A stretch of DNA of 64,000 nt, from positions 168,577,509-168,641,508 of the forward strand of contig OX235262.1 of NCBI GenBank assembly GCA_944472135.2. The letters run 5' to 3'. Source of the stretch: Trichobilharzia regenti. Taxonomy: Eukaryota > Platyhelminthes > Trematoda > Strigeidida > Schistosomatidae. Below, one piece after another: positions 10,441 through 22,097 of the stretch. The notes under the pieces were generated by a model. The model was given only the letters and a program-made list of their open reading frames with translations. It did no database searches and was not told where the DNA came from. The translations under genes and the position numbers were made by a program. The stretch's first letter is position 1; each line of letters starts with the position of its first letter.

Positions 10441-13400
10441 TACCCCTAGGTATAAGTCTGGCTCCCGTTCGAGTGTCATGAGTTACAGACCCATTAACCT
10501 AACTTCTGTTATTTCAAGGGCTCTGGAAAAGATCATGAAAAGTGCCATTTTTGACTTCCTCTCTCAAGAGAAACTTATCACTCCTTATCAACATGGTTTC
10601 ACGAAGTCACGTTCTTGCACGACATGCCACTTACAATTTTTCGACATCTCACAACTTAAAGATTCCAGGAAGACCACAGTTATCGTGTACTTAGATCTTA
10701 GTAAAACCTTTGACGCTGTAAGCCACCGACTGTTAACATCAAAAGTCCAGTCATATGGGATCCAAGGTCCATTGTTAAGCTGGCTCAGTTCGTTTCTAAG
10801 CAACTGGATGCAAATGGTCAGGTTAGGTTCCCACTCATCCAACTCCGTTCGGACAACAAGTGTAGTTATACAAGGTAGTGTCCTAGGTCCACTGCTATTC
10901 CTGTTATATTCCAATGACATTTGCGATGTTATTAAACATGGCAGACCTTTCCTATTTGCCGATGACATCAAAATAGTGTATCATTCACTCAGAAATGAGG
11001 TGTCATGTGTATTTAGTAGGATTCAAGATGATATTGATAGCGTCCAGTTATGGTGTAACACGTGGAAAATGAAGTTTAACGTTGAAAAATGTGGTGTGCT
11101 ATGCTCCTAAAGCATTTCATCTGAACTTTTCATCTCCCTATACAACAAACATATTCCTCGTCTGCCGCTTACAACAGACTTGGGTATTAAATGCACTCCA
11201 GAATTTAGCCTGACGGAATATGTTAAATTACAAGCATCAAAGGTCTAAAGGCTCTTTGGATTTTTGTTCCGAAACTTTAAGACCAGTGAATCCAAAATTA
11301 TGCTGTACAAGTTGTGCTTAAGGCCCTTACTTGAATTTTGTCCCCCTATCATGGACAGTGTCTCCGTAAAAGACAGATGCAAATTAGAAAGTCTACAAAG
11401 GGCGCTTACCAAGCGTCTAGTAGGTGAAAATCTTTGCATTTCTTACTACGACAGATGTAATCTATTCGAATCGGAACCCTTATGGGTTAGACGACTGAAG
11501 TTCAACCTAAAAATTACATTTAGGATTGCTGAAGGTATTATGTATTTCCCCCACAATCACCTTACTTTCAATTCACCTAAGAAATATAACCTCAGAAATA
11601 AATCTTCTTTTAAAGTTCCCCGCTGTCATACAAAATACAGATCAAACCCTTTCACTGTGAGATTCCGTTGTATTTAGAACCGTCTTCCAACTGAAATTAG
11701 AAACAGTCCTACCCCAAAAACTTTCTCATCTCTGTTGAACAAATATTTTATTAACAACGGGTTAGAAGGGGTATGTGACAAACTAAAAATTAGGGATCTA
11801 ATACGGCACTCCTCTGACCCTCACTGGTAGCTCCCGAAATCTGTGAACTCTATGTTCGACACTACTTTCACTATGATTGTTTTAACAACCGTAGTCACCT
11901 ATTTTTAATCAGCCTTAAATTAAAAAATTTTTTCAAATATTTTTGCATATATCTCTGATAATATAGTATTATGAGTATTTCAGTATGCTAAGGTTCAATC
12001 TCAAGCTCCAGATGCAAATCAACTGAAGATGACTGCTTTTAAAATATCTATGGAGCCTGCCTAATGCTATACGTAAGCACTGTCTAGCTCTACGCAAATT
12101 AAGGCCCAAATGGTGCTTGTCTAAATTATCAAATAAACGAACAGCATATCATAACTTTCTACTACTCATTTGCTTAATGCTGTACGATTATTCCCTGATT
12201 TTCTAAACTACATTTGTTTATATCTAAAATGTAGACTCCGATAGTCTATTTTCCTTACATTTTTCTTCTACAAAATGCTGTAACAGACGAAACATACATG
12301 ATGCTCTTCTGAAAGTAGTCATTCGTACCATGACTTTGAGTGAGCGGCCGAATGAATGTTGGGAAAAAGTTTGTGGCGTATTGTAACAGAAATTTAAAAA
12401 AATAAAATTAAAAAAATAATTTAAAAAAAGAAGCATTCCGCCAGAGCCTTGCACAAAAAAGGTGGGAGGGCGGTGATGGCTAGTCAGTGGATTTGATGGT
12501 GGGGACTTATGAGAACCACTCTTATCTGTGGGACAGCACTCTATTGCTAAGGCTCCTGAGTTCGAATGGCTTCTGCAAAATGAGAATAAATAAAAAAGTA
12601 AAAATAAAGAAACGATAATAAAAAAAGAAATAGAAGTTGAAAATTACCTAAAGCTAAAGTTTAGATACAAACTCCCGAATGAAAGTAAATGGTATGAGTC
12701 CGCTACTTCAGAAGGACACCTAACTGTATACTTTGGAAAAACAGATATTATTAGGCCCTCGCTTTTCTTTTACATAGCTCACGCAATCTGACTTTTGTGT
12801 TTAACTCCTTTTCAACCTACATAAGTAGGTGAAAGTATCACCTGTCTTTCACTTTAAACTAATTGTTCGCAGAAAAGACTAAAATATCGGGAAAATAATA
12901 TTTCTTGAAAAAAAACAATAAAAAATGATGAACCCCATGCCTGTTATATATTTTGAATAATTAACACTTTTTATATACTTCTGCACCTCTCTGCCGGTTT
13001 TCTTGTGTCTTCTTCTCCTTTCAAAGATACTGCTTTCAACGAAGGTACTGATACAGCGCCGCTATTCTCCAATTATTAGTGATATTGCTAGCTCATCTGG
13101 TGAATAACGGGATCACCGATATTATAAATCTGCTGACAAGTTCAAAGTCGGTCTCATAAACAACTGGAAATGTCACAAATATGGTGTACTTACAGGTGAA
13201 TTTGAAGTTTAATAGACTTTGAAACACTTTATGAATCATTTACTGATAATTATTGTTTATTCTGCATCTCTTATGTAATACGTCAGCACCTGTACAGAAA
13301 TGCTACTTACCTTCTTCAACTAACGCAATCATTTATGATTCCCGCGTGAAATGGACACGTAATTTTTTCAGTCACCGTTTAGATTTGATGCTATATCTAT

Positions 13401-13572
13401 TTCCTTATTTGTACACTTCATTTTAAATGTTTTTCTCACATTTACCAGTATTCAACTTATTTCTGAATTAACAAATCATATTATATATTCTATAAGTTTT
13501 GATAAGTGTACGTATGTTAATGCCCGTAAAAATGGCTGGTTTCTGTTCCAGAAATAAATATTATTATTATTA
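10441..13572 (+). mobile_element. CR1-D non-LTR retrotransposon, 5'-truncated (left arm)
   Basis: A third CR1 subfamily is inserted antisense into CR1-B. It is 5'-truncated within the RT, with CDS remnants to about 11829, then a ~1.7-kb AT-rich 3' UTR, the conserved terminal box GCCCGTAAAAATGGC, a TTTCTG/CAGAAA hairpin at 13540-13554 and an (ATT)n tail. The UTR has no other gene that I can see. Its left-arm UTR has one copy of a ~110-bp segment (about 12119-12231) that is doubled in the right arm. Confidence 0.87.
10444..11829 (+). pseudogene. CR1-D ORF2 reverse transcriptase, degraded (left arm)
   Basis: The first frame (to 11110) carries YRPINLTSVISR, QHGFTKSRSC, YLDLSKTFD (motif A), IQGSVLGPLLF and FADDIK (catalytic box), then stops after FNVEKCGVLCS. 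A second frame (11264-11677) carries the C-terminal extension, with RPLLEFCPP and LWVRRLKFN. A third stretch resembling NRLPTEIRNS runs to about 11829. At least two frameshifts or stops separate them. Confidence 0.87.
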
Positions 13573-14196
13573 CAATATGTTGCGATCACTATTATCGAGT
13601 TTATTTCCCACCTCTATCGAGATGGGCTCTATGTTATGACAGAGGATTAAGTCAAGAGTATTTTGGTTCCTTGTAGGGAGGCGTACGCATTGCTTCCCTC
13701 CTCCTATGTTTGTAGCTTGTAGTAGCTTGTCATGGATTCTAGGTCCTGTACAGGTATCCCAGTTTACTCCAGGTAAGTTGAAATCTCGACATACTACTTT
13801 GCAGTCGAAGTCCAGCGTGGCCACATGCTCTAGTATTTCTGCAATAGTTATATCAGTCATTTCAGGGCTGTTGGGGGGTCTGTATATACATCCCACGAGA
13901 ATTTTACTTTCGTTTGTGTGGATGCTTATCCACTTAGATTCTGGGAGTTTGTCAGTATTTGGGTTATTGAAAGTATTGGAGTTAGTGGATTTATAGGCAT
14001 ATATTAAGCAACCGCCTCCTCTTTTGTCAACTCTATCGTTCCTATAGATGTCGTAGTTGTCTATTACTGGCTTTGTGTCAGGTATATCAGTAGTAAGCCA
14101 GGTTTCAGTCACCATTATTAGTGTTGGCCGTTCTATGTATGCCAGGCAGCGAAGCGTTGTTGTTTTATTAAGGAGAGATCTAGCATTCAGGAGCAT
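13573..14196 (-). pseudogene. CR1-B ORF2, endonuclease domain (left arm)
   Basis: The frame starts with ATG and MLLNARSLLNK, the usual start of this endonuclease, and runs 208 codons. Motifs VTETWLT, GCIYRPPNSP, DFNLPGVNWD and LDLILCHN are present. Two signature residues are altered: the GDFN motif reads RDFN, and SDHN reads SDRN, replacing the catalytic-type histidine, so the nuclease is probably dead. CR1-D truncates the frame straight after SDRNIL. Confidence 0.88.
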
Positions 14197-14255
14197 AAAT
14201 GTTAGTAAACCAGAGTTGTTGGGGGAGAGGTTAACATGGTTACTTGTTACTATCC

Positions 14256-15912
14256 CTACGTTATGTTTGGAGGGGCTCTGAGGTGAGACAGAGTCAGTGT
14301 GTGTACTATTTCCCGGATGAACTGTGCAGCGAGTGGGGCTATTGTTTTCTGCAGCCGAAAATAATCCTGTTGCATATTTTGACTTTTAGCGTCCATGGGT
14401 TGGGATCTGCGTTCATCTACTGGTGATATATGGTCTACCCTGCAATTTGGGTTGTAGTTTGCTGGACCTAGGTACCCTGTGTTAAGATTACTCTGGTAGT
14501 TGTACCTCATGGGGCTTTCATAGTCGTATGCACATTGGCTCACATCACGTGTGTGAGTGAAGTTATTGAGGGGATCAAGTGTCGACCTACTCTCATTATG
14601 TTGATGAGGTTTAACATAGATAGTGCGAGAGTTTGGACGAGAATTTTCGTTAATATGGTGCCTATGTGAGTCCCGTTTAGTACTCCGTATATCCTGAGGA
14701 TCCATTCTACGTTGCATTCCCAAGTTATGTGCGTTGTTATGCATGTTACTTCTAGTTCGGGAAGGAGTATTCCTTCTCACATGCTGCGTGGTGTCTTTGG
14801 GAATGTGCTTCGTTACCCACGCTTTGTCATTTTTTAGAGTGTCGTGCTGCTTATTAGACTTATTACGAGGGAGGTATGTCGAAGTCTGGGGTGGGACTCT
14901 GGGCTTTGTGGTCTTTTTTGTGGTTTCTACTGAGGGACCCTCTGGCTTGGATCCAGATTGAGTGTGGTCTGCCAGTAGTTTCTGGTCAGCCATAGTTTGT
15001 GCGTCTATGTCAACCTCGTGTAGGTCAGCAGGTTTTCGAGATGTGCTCTCGTGCACTCTAAGATTGCACCCAGTGGCACTGCCCTTACTGAGTTTTGGGT
15101 CGCTCTTACTTGCCGTTTTTTCTCCCAACACTATACACGTGACTTTCTGTGCTTCGGTGTCCGTCGACACTTTAGCACTGACACCAGGTGTATTTCTCAG
15201 TGTTGTCGACTTCGTATCGAAGGAGTTCTTGGCTGCTTGTCTTTGGTTAGGTGTTTTATCCGAGACTACTTTAATAGTCTTGAATTTAGTGGCAGTAGCC
15301 AGATCTTCGGCCATCTTAAATAGTTCAGCTATTATGTAGCTATCGAACCTAAAGAGTATAGGACAAGGATGCTTTAGGTCTTTTTTGCTTAGGCGAATGC
15401 ATTGACAAGGTGCACTCAAGAGATTTGCAGCCTTCAGCAATGAGTGCTGGACTGACTTCATGGGCTCGCTATCCGGTACATTATACACTATTGCGTTTTG
15501 TTTTGAAGTCAGCCTTTTAACAACTTCGCTGGATAAAAAGTCGATGGCATTTCCTAACTCCTTCGCACTTTTCGAGTCAATATGAGTCATTCTAGAGGTC
15601 ATATTAAAGAGCTTTAGCATTGCAGGATCCTGCAGTTCCTTTTTCATATGTGAGATAGTTTCGGGTATACATTCTAGTGAACTTAATTTCGATTTTAATT
15701 CATCTATCTATAGCTGCATCTCTTTAATTACGCACCTTGAGTAAGAGAGCTCTACTTTTTCAGACAGAACATCTTCCACCTGTATTACAGGGGTCAGAGT
15801 TATGTTCGAGGCTACTAATAATATGGGTTGGTAATGTGTTATTAGGCGAGCCGGTGCTATTTTCTAAATTAGTGGTGTTCACACGAACACGCTTTTTAGA
15901 ATTTTGAACCAT
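14256..15912 (-). pseudogene. CR1-B ORF1, RNA-binding protein (left arm)
   Basis: The minus strand is open for 463 codons from 15647 to 14256. It matches the intact CR1-A ORF1 at 54063: the block NAIVYNVPDSEP ... CQCIRLSKK ... CPILFRF ... TPNQRQ is the RRM-like RNA-binding core seen in non-LTR ORF1 proteins, followed by a basic, low-complexity N/Y/R-rich tail. The ATG homologous to that of CR1-A is at 15912 (MVQNSKKRV). Between 15648 and 15912 a frameshift and an in-frame TAG break the coiled-coil N-terminus. It would coat element RNA in a ribonucleoprotein. Confidence 0.85.
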
Positions 15913-15985
15913 CGTTATTAAAGATCAATTATTAGTAACCTATAAATGAATATAAACGGAAACACGTGCAAAAGCATCACTTGAT

Positions 15986-16254
15986 TCAAACAATGATCAT
16001 GATAGTGCACATTAGTCTCTGGCTGATCATGATGAGATGAGCGGAATGCCTACTACTACTGAGTTGAATAAAAGTTCTGTACATCTTGAACGTGAAGTAT
16101 ATTTAAGAGCAGATGCAGTGGTAGAAGGTATGGATACTCGTGAGACCGTCAATGTAAATGATCAGCGTGTAGCCCATCTATCAACAGATGTTAAGGTTGA
16201 ACTCGAGGCAATCATAAAATATAGCAGTGGTAATGATCGTGCAGTTAGACAATG
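15986..16254 (+). pseudogene. BEL gag C-terminal fragment, subfamily 2 (left arm)
   Basis: The plus strand carries about 70 codons (MSGMPTTTELNKSSVHLE ... DQRVAHLSTD ... DRAVRQ) matching the region around and beyond the in-frame TGA of the complete element. It is closer to the degenerate gag at 44372-45966 than to the 49220 gene. It is cut on one side by CR1-B and on the other by an oppositely oriented LTR. Confidence 0.82.
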
Positions 16255-16620
16255 TCAGCAAAGTCTCATAAACCGTTAATGCCCAGCTCTCGCTACGCTC
16301 GGGCCCACGCTGTTCTTAGAAGATTTCTCAGAAACGCTTAGTTATAACGGACGCAAAAACCAAAACACCGATCTGCCGTTTGATATTTATGTATTGTTAC
16401 ACCAACATATAAAAGGAATAAACGAACTAAGCAACTAAGGTCTGAAAACAAATATTACAATAATAAATCTCTGTATTACTTCTGAAGATGTTTCAATCTT
16501 CTTTCTGAACGGCGACCGATGAGACGATGACTGTCGTATTGATGCCTCCGCGAAAATTGGGGAAGTTGATTTTAAGCAAACAACCAAGAATTGATAGTTC
16601 AATCTTCAACTCCATTGACA
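16255..16620 (-). mobile_element. BEL LTR next to the palindrome centre (left arm)
   Basis: The 366-bp LTR has TGTCAGC at its plus-strand start and CATTGACA at its end, so the termini are inverted TGTCA/TGACA. It mirrors 17452-17817. It is the 3' LTR of a minus-strand element whose 3' internal region continues to its right. Confidence 0.88.
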
Positions 16621-17274
16621 CTCCCCGGCAAAAAACGGATCCAACCCTTTTTTCCTTCACGATCAATGCACGTTGACTTGGATGCCATTGCGAGAACCTG
16701 GGTCACACGGACAGAGCTGAAATGGAAAACAAACAGGAAAGCCAGCACACCACAAGCATACCCACAGCACAATCTCACACATCGCTGACGACCTGCGCCT
16801 CTAAACAGAGACCTCCTCTTGACATCTTGCAACACAATCGCCACTTACTAGAATGACTCTTGCAGAATGCAACGTGACCATAGCAGCACCTCATGATACT
16901 CTTCAAGCATCCTCTTTTCTATTCACTATCAATTATCACTGAAATCGCTTGTCACTCATTCTGCCTCAGTTCTAGTAGCGGTGACGCATGCGAGCCTCAG
17001 TCGTTTACACTCTTCTCCCCGGCGTGTCGGACCGCAGCTAACAATTATCTCCGTGTGCATGTCATTCTCAGCAATAGCCTAGCCTCCCCGGCGTATACGA
17101 CCCATCTGCTGTCTCTAACATCAATCAATTCATTCACGGATGTAGAAGACTCGAAACAACTTCAGAAGTAATCACGACGAAAATTTTAACAAAATTATGC
17201 AATAACATTAAGGTACGAAAACAACGAGTAAACACAATGAATTCAAATAACACCAATTGATATGACACACCACA
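16621..17274 (-). mobile_element. BEL 3' internal region spanning the palindrome centre
   Basis: This noncoding stretch matches the region between the 3' LTR and the hairpin repeats of other copies, such as 36581-37200. It includes the purine run that precedes the LTR (minus-strand GCCGGGGAG), the likely polypurine tract. The first 177 bp are mirrored in the right arm; the remaining 477 bp are unique to this strand. I see no credible gene here. Confidence 0.8.
16798..17274. other. Asymmetric spacer of the giant palindrome
   Basis: Symmetry stops after ACCTGCG at 16791-16797 and resumes with CGCAGGT at 17275-17281. The 477 bp between are a continuation of the left-arm BEL 3' internal region and are not self-complementary. 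This is the loop expected from a fold-back inverted duplication. Confidence 0.92.
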
Positions 17275-17451
17275 CGCAGGTCGTCAGCGATGTGTGAGAT
17301 TGTGCTGTGGGTATGCTTGTGGTGTGCTGGCTTTCCTGTTCGTTTTCCATTTCAGCTCTGTCCGTGTGACCCAGGTTCTCGCAATGGCATCCAAGTCAAC
17401 GTGCATTGATCGTGAAGGAAAAAAGGGTTGGATCCGTTTTTTGCCGGGGAG
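17275..17451 (+). mobile_element. BEL 3' internal end (right arm)
   Basis: These 177 bp mirror 16621-16797. They run from the fold-back junction to the LTR and include the GCCGGGGAG purine stretch right before TGTCAATGG. Confidence 0.82.
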
Positions 17452-17817
17452 TGTCAATGGAGTTGAAGATTGAACTATCAATTCTTGGTTGTTTGCTTAA
17501 AATCAACTTCCCCAATTTTCGCGGAGGCATCAATACGACAGTCATCGTCTCATCGGTCGCCGTTCAGAAAGAAGATTGAAACATCTTCAGAAGTAATACA
17601 GAGATTTATTATTGTAATATTTGTTTTCAGACCTTAGTTGCTTAGTTCGTTTATTCCTTTTATATGTTGGTGTAACAATACATAAATATCAAACGGCAGA
17701 TCGGTGTTTTGGTTTTTGCGTCCGTTATAACTAAGCGTTTCTGAGAAATCTTCTAAGAACAGCGTGGGCCCGAGCGTAGCGAGAGCTGGGCATTAACGGT
17801 TTATGAGACTTTGCTGA
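17452..17817 (+). mobile_element. BEL LTR next to the palindrome centre (right arm)
   Basis: It starts TGTCAATGGAG and ends GCTGACA, 366 bp, and mirrors 16255-16620. The two LTRs around the centre point away from each other and are separated by 831 bp. Confidence 0.88.
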
Positions 17818-18086
17818 CATTGTCTAACTGCACGATCATTACCACTGCTATATTTTATGATTGCCTCGAGTTCAACCTTAACATCTGTTGATAGATGGGC
17901 TACACGCTGATCATTTACATTGACGGTCTCACGAGTATCCATACCTTCTACCACTGCATCTGCTCTTAAATATACTTCACGTTCAAGATGTACAGAACTT
18001 TTATTCAACTCAGTAGTAGTAGGCATTCCGCTCATCTCATCATGATCAGCCAGAGACTAATGTGCACTATCATGATCATTGTTTGA
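17818..18086 (-). pseudogene. BEL gag C-terminal fragment, subfamily 2 (right arm)
   Basis: The mirror of 15986-16254: the same gag tail fragment, with no intact gene. Confidence 0.82.
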
Positions 18087-18159
18087 ATCAAGTGATGCTT
18101 TTGCACGTGTTTCCGTTTATATTCATTTATAGGTTACTAATAATTGATCTTTAATAACG

Positions 18160-19816
18160 ATGGTTCAAAATTCTAAAAAGCGTGTTCGTGTGAACACCAC
18201 TAATTTAGAAAATAGCACCGGCTCGCCTAATAACACATTACCAACCCATATTATTAGTAGCCTCGAACATAACTCTGACCCCTGTAATACAGGTGGAAGA
18301 TGTTCTGTCTGAAAAAGTAGAGCTCTCTTACTCAAGGTGCGTAATTAAAGAGATGCAGCTATAGATAGATGAATTAAAATCGAAATTAAGTTCACTAGAA
18401 TGTATACCCGAAACTATCTCACATATGAAAAAGGAACTGCAGGATCCTGCAATGCTAAAGCTCTTTAATATGACCTCTAGAATGACTCATATTGACTCGA
18501 AAAGTGCGAAGGAGTTAGGAAATGCCATCGACTTTTTATCCAGCGAAGTTGTTAAAAGGCTGACTTCAAAACAAAACGCAATAGTGTATAATGTACCGGA
18601 TAGCGAGCCCATGAAGTCAGTCCAGCACTCATTGCTGAAGGCTGCAAATCTCTTGAGTGCACCTTGTCAATGCATTCGCCTAAGCAAAAAAGACCTAAAG
18701 CATCCTTGTCCTATACTCTTTAGGTTCGATAGCTACATAATAGCTGAACTATTTAAGATGGCCGAAGATCTGGCTACTGCCACTAAATTCAAGACTATTA
18801 AAGTAGTCTCGGATAAAACACCTAACCAAAGACAAGCAGCCAAGAACTCCTTCGATACGAAGTCGACAACACTGAGAAATACACCTGGTGTCAGTGCTAA
18901 AGTGTCGACGGACACCGAAGCACAGAAAGTCACGTGTATAGTGTTGGGAGAAAAAACGGCAAGTAAGAGCGACCCAAAACTCAGTAAGGGCAGTGCCACT
19001 GGGTGCAATCTTAGAGTGCACGAGAGCACATCTCGAAAACCTGCTGACCTACACGAGGTTGACATAGACGCACAAACTATGGCTGACCAGAAACTACTGG
19101 CAGACCACACTCAATCTGGATCCAAGCCAGAGGGTCCCTCAGTAGAAACCACAAAAAAGACCACAAAGCCCAGAGTCCCACCCCAGACTTCGACATACCT
19201 CCCTCGTAATAAGTCTAATAAGCAGCACGACACTCTAAAAAATGACAAAGCGTGGGTAACGAAGCACATTCCCAAAGACACCACGCAGCATGTGAGAAGG
19301 AATACTCCTTCCCGAACTAGAAGTAACATGCATAACAACGCACATAACTTGGGAATGCAACGTAGAATGGATCCTCAGGATATACGGAGTACTAAACGGG
19401 ACTCACATAGGCACCATATTAACGAAAATTCTCGTCCAAACTCTCGCACTATCTATGTTAAACCTCATCAACATAATGAGAGTAGGTCGACACTTGATCC
19501 CCTCAATAACTTCACTCACACACGTGATGTGAGCCAATGTGCATACGACTATGAAAGCCCCATGAGGTACAACTACCAGAGTAATCTTAACACAGGGTAC
19601 CTAGGTCCAGCAAACTACAACCCAAATTGCAGGGTAGACCATATATCACCAGTAGATGAACGCAGATCCCAACCCATGGACGCTAAAAGTCAAAATATGC
19701 AACAGGATTATTTTCGGCTGCAGAAAACAATAGCCCCACTCGCTGCACAGTTCATCCGGGAAATAGTACACACACTGACTCTGTCTCACCTCAGAGCCCC
19801 TCCAAACATAACGTAG
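18160..19816 (+). pseudogene. CR1-B ORF1, RNA-binding protein (right arm)
   Basis: The ATG is at 18160. A frameshift and an in-frame TAG lie before 18424, then 463 open codons run from 18425 to 19816. The translation is the same as in the left arm: an RRM-like core at about residues 45-145 of the open part, then a long basic linker and an N/Y/R-rich tail ending near the endonuclease. The endonuclease ATG follows 60 bp after the stop, a bicistronic layout normal for CR1 elements. Confidence 0.85.
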
Positions 19817-19875
19817 GGATAGTAACAAGTAACCATGTTAACCTCTCCCCCAACAACTCTGGTTTACTAACATTT

Positions 19876-20499
19876 ATGCTCCTGAATGCTAGATCTCTCC
19901 TTAATAAAACAACAACGCTTCGCTGCCTGGCATACATAGAACGGCCAACACTAATAATGGTGACTGAAACCTGGCTTACTACTGATATACCTGACACAAA
20001 GCCAGTAATAGACAACTACGACATCTATAGGAACGATAGAGTTGACAAAAGAGGAGGCGGTTGCTTAATATATGCCTATAAATCCACTAACTCCAATACT
20101 TTCAATAACCCAAATACTGACAAACTCCCAGAATCTAAGTGGATAAGCATCCACACAAACGAAAGTAAAATTCTCGTGGGATGTATATACAGACCCCCCA
20201 ACAGCCCTGAAATGACTGATATAACTATTGCAGAAATACTAGAGCATGTGGCCACGCTGGACTTCGACTGCAAAGTAGTATGTCGAGATTTCAACTTACC
20301 TGGAGTAAACTGGGATACCTGTACAGGACCTAGAATCCATGACAAGCTACTACAAGCTACAAACATAGGAGGAGGGAAGCAATGCGTACGCCTCCCTACA
20401 AGGAACCAAAATACTCTTGACTTAATCCTCTGTCATAACATAGAGCCCATCTCGATAGAGGTGGGAAATAAACTCGATAATAGTGATCGCAACATATTG
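19876..20499 (+). pseudogene. CR1-B ORF2, endonuclease domain (right arm)
   Basis: This is the same 208-codon frame as 13573-14196, with VTETWLT kept but GDFN changed to RDFN and SDHN to SDRN. Truncation after SDRNIL coincides with the (ATT)n tail of CR1-D on the other strand. The downstream part of the gene resumes at 23776. Confidence 0.88.
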
Positions 20500-21840
20500 T
20501 AATAATAATAATATTTATTTCTGGAACAGAAACCAGCCATTTTTACGGGCATTAACATACGTACACTTATCAAAACTTATAGAATATATAATATGATTTG
20601 TTAATTCAGAAATAAGTTGAATACTGGTAAATGTGAGAAAAACATTTAAAATGAAGTGTACAAATAAGGAAATAGATATAGCATCAAATCTAAACGGTGA
20701 CTGAAAAAATTACGTGTCCATTTCACGCGGGAATCATAAATTATTGCGTTAGTTGAAGAAGGTAAGTAGCATTTCTGTACAGGTGCTGACGTATTACATA
20801 AGAGATGCAGAATAAACAATAATTATCAGTAAATGATTCATAAAGTGTTTCAAAGTCTATTAAACTTCAAATTCACCTGTAAGTACACCATATTTGTGAC
20901 ATTTCCAGTTGTTTATGAGACCGACTTTGAACTTGTCAGCAGATTTATAATATCGGTGATCCCGTTATTCACCAGATGAGCTAGCAATATCACTAATAAT
21001 TGGAGAATAGCGGCGCTGTATCAGTACCTTCGTTGAAAGCAGTATCTTTGAAAGGAGAAGAAGACACAAGAAAACCGGCAGAGAGGTGCAGAAGTATATA
21101 AAAAGTGTTAATTATTCAAAATATATAACAGGCATGGGGTTCATCATTTTTTATTGTTTTTTTTCAAGAAATATTATTTTCCCGATATTTTAGTCTTTTC
21201 TGCGAACAATTAGTTTAAAGTGAAAGACAGGTGATACTTTCACCTACTTATGTAGGTTGAAAAGGAGTTAAACACAAAAGTCAGATTGCGTGAGCTATGT
21301 AAAAGAAAAGCGAGGGCCTAATAATATCTGTTTTTCCAAAGTATACAGTTAGGTGTCCTTCTGAAGTAGCGGACTCATACCATTTACTTTCATTCGGGAG
21401 TTTGTATCTAAACTTTAGCTTTAGGTAATTTTCAACTTCTATTTCTTTTTTTATTATCGTTTCTTTATTTTTACTTTTTTATTTATTCTCATTTTGCAGA
21501 AGCCGTTCGAACTCAGGAGCCTTAGCAATAGAGTGCTGTCCCACAGATAAGGGTGGTTCTCATAAGTCCCCACCATCAAATCCACTGACTAGCCATCACC
21601 GCCCTCCCACCTTTTTTGTGCAAGGCTCTGGCGGAATGCTTCTTTTTTTAAATTATTTTTTTAATTTTATTTTTTTAAATTTCTGTTACAATACGCCACA
21701 AACTTTTTCCCAACATTCATTCGGCCGCTCACTCAAAGTCATGGTACGAATGACTACTTTCAGAAGAGCATCATGTATGTTTCGTCTGTTACAGCATTTT
21801 GTAGAAGAAAAATGTAAGGAAAATAGACTATCGGAGTCTA

Positions 21841-22097
21841 CATTTTAGATATAAACAAATGTAGGTTAGAAAATCAGGAAATAATCGCACAGCATTGAGC
21901 AAATAAGTAGTGGTAAGTTATGATATGTTGTTCTGGAAAATTTGAATACACAGGATTATAGTTATAGAATAGTAAGATGAGATTCATTTTAGATATAAAC
22001 AAATGTAGTTTAGAAAATCAGGGAATAATCGTACAGCATTAAGCAAATGAGTAGTAGAAAGTTATGATATGCTGTTCGTTTATTTGATAATTTAGAC
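21841..22097. repeat. Diverged 144-bp-period direct duplication in CR1-D 3' UTR
   Basis: Two copies start CATTTTAGAT at 21841 and 21985. They match over about 110 bp with many substitutions (for example GAGCAAATAAGTAG versus AAGCAAATGAGTAG). The left arm has only one copy (about 12119-12231), matching the second. Because the two copies are diverged, the left arm most likely lost one, rather than the right arm gaining one recently. Confidence 0.85.

Larger units (their letters stand above)
13573..15985 (-). mobile_element. CR1-B non-LTR retrotransposon, 5' half (left arm)
   Basis: This interval holds the CR1-B 5' UTR remnant (15913-15985, sharing CACGTGTTT and following bases with the CR1-A 5' UTR), ORF1 and the endonuclease. 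The 5' end is cut where a BEL gag fragment begins. The other half is at 9861-10440. Confidence 0.85.
1..16797. repeat. Left arm of giant imperfect palindrome
   Basis: This arm is the reverse complement of 17275-34191. Matching positions sum to a constant that steps only at indels: 34072 near the centre, 34216 beyond about 12.1 kb, 34199 beyond about 9.0 kb, 34200 at about 4.4-5.3 kb and 34192 from about 4.1 kb to base 1. Base 1 still pairs with base 34191, so the arm continues to the window edge and its true end is unseen. Both arms carry the same CR1, RTE and BEL insertions in the same nested order, so the inverted duplication came after them. Confidence 0.97.
18087..20499 (+). mobile_element. 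CR1-B non-LTR retrotransposon, 5' half (right arm)
   Basis: The mirror of 13573-15985. A truncated 5' UTR leads into ORF1 and the endonuclease; CR1-D then interrupts on the opposite strand at 20500. Confidence 0.85.

Noticed and set aside
14962..15339. Antisense frames of 75-125 codons opposite CR1-B ORF1, with partners at 18733-19338
   Set aside because: Shadows of the real ORF1 frame. They appear in both arms only because the arms are reverse complements.
16893..17171. 92-codon plus-strand frame in the palindrome spacer, repeated in array units (for example 36820-37125)
   Set aside because: It lies in the noncoding 3' region of the BEL element on the opposite strand to the element, and it decays freely in other copies.
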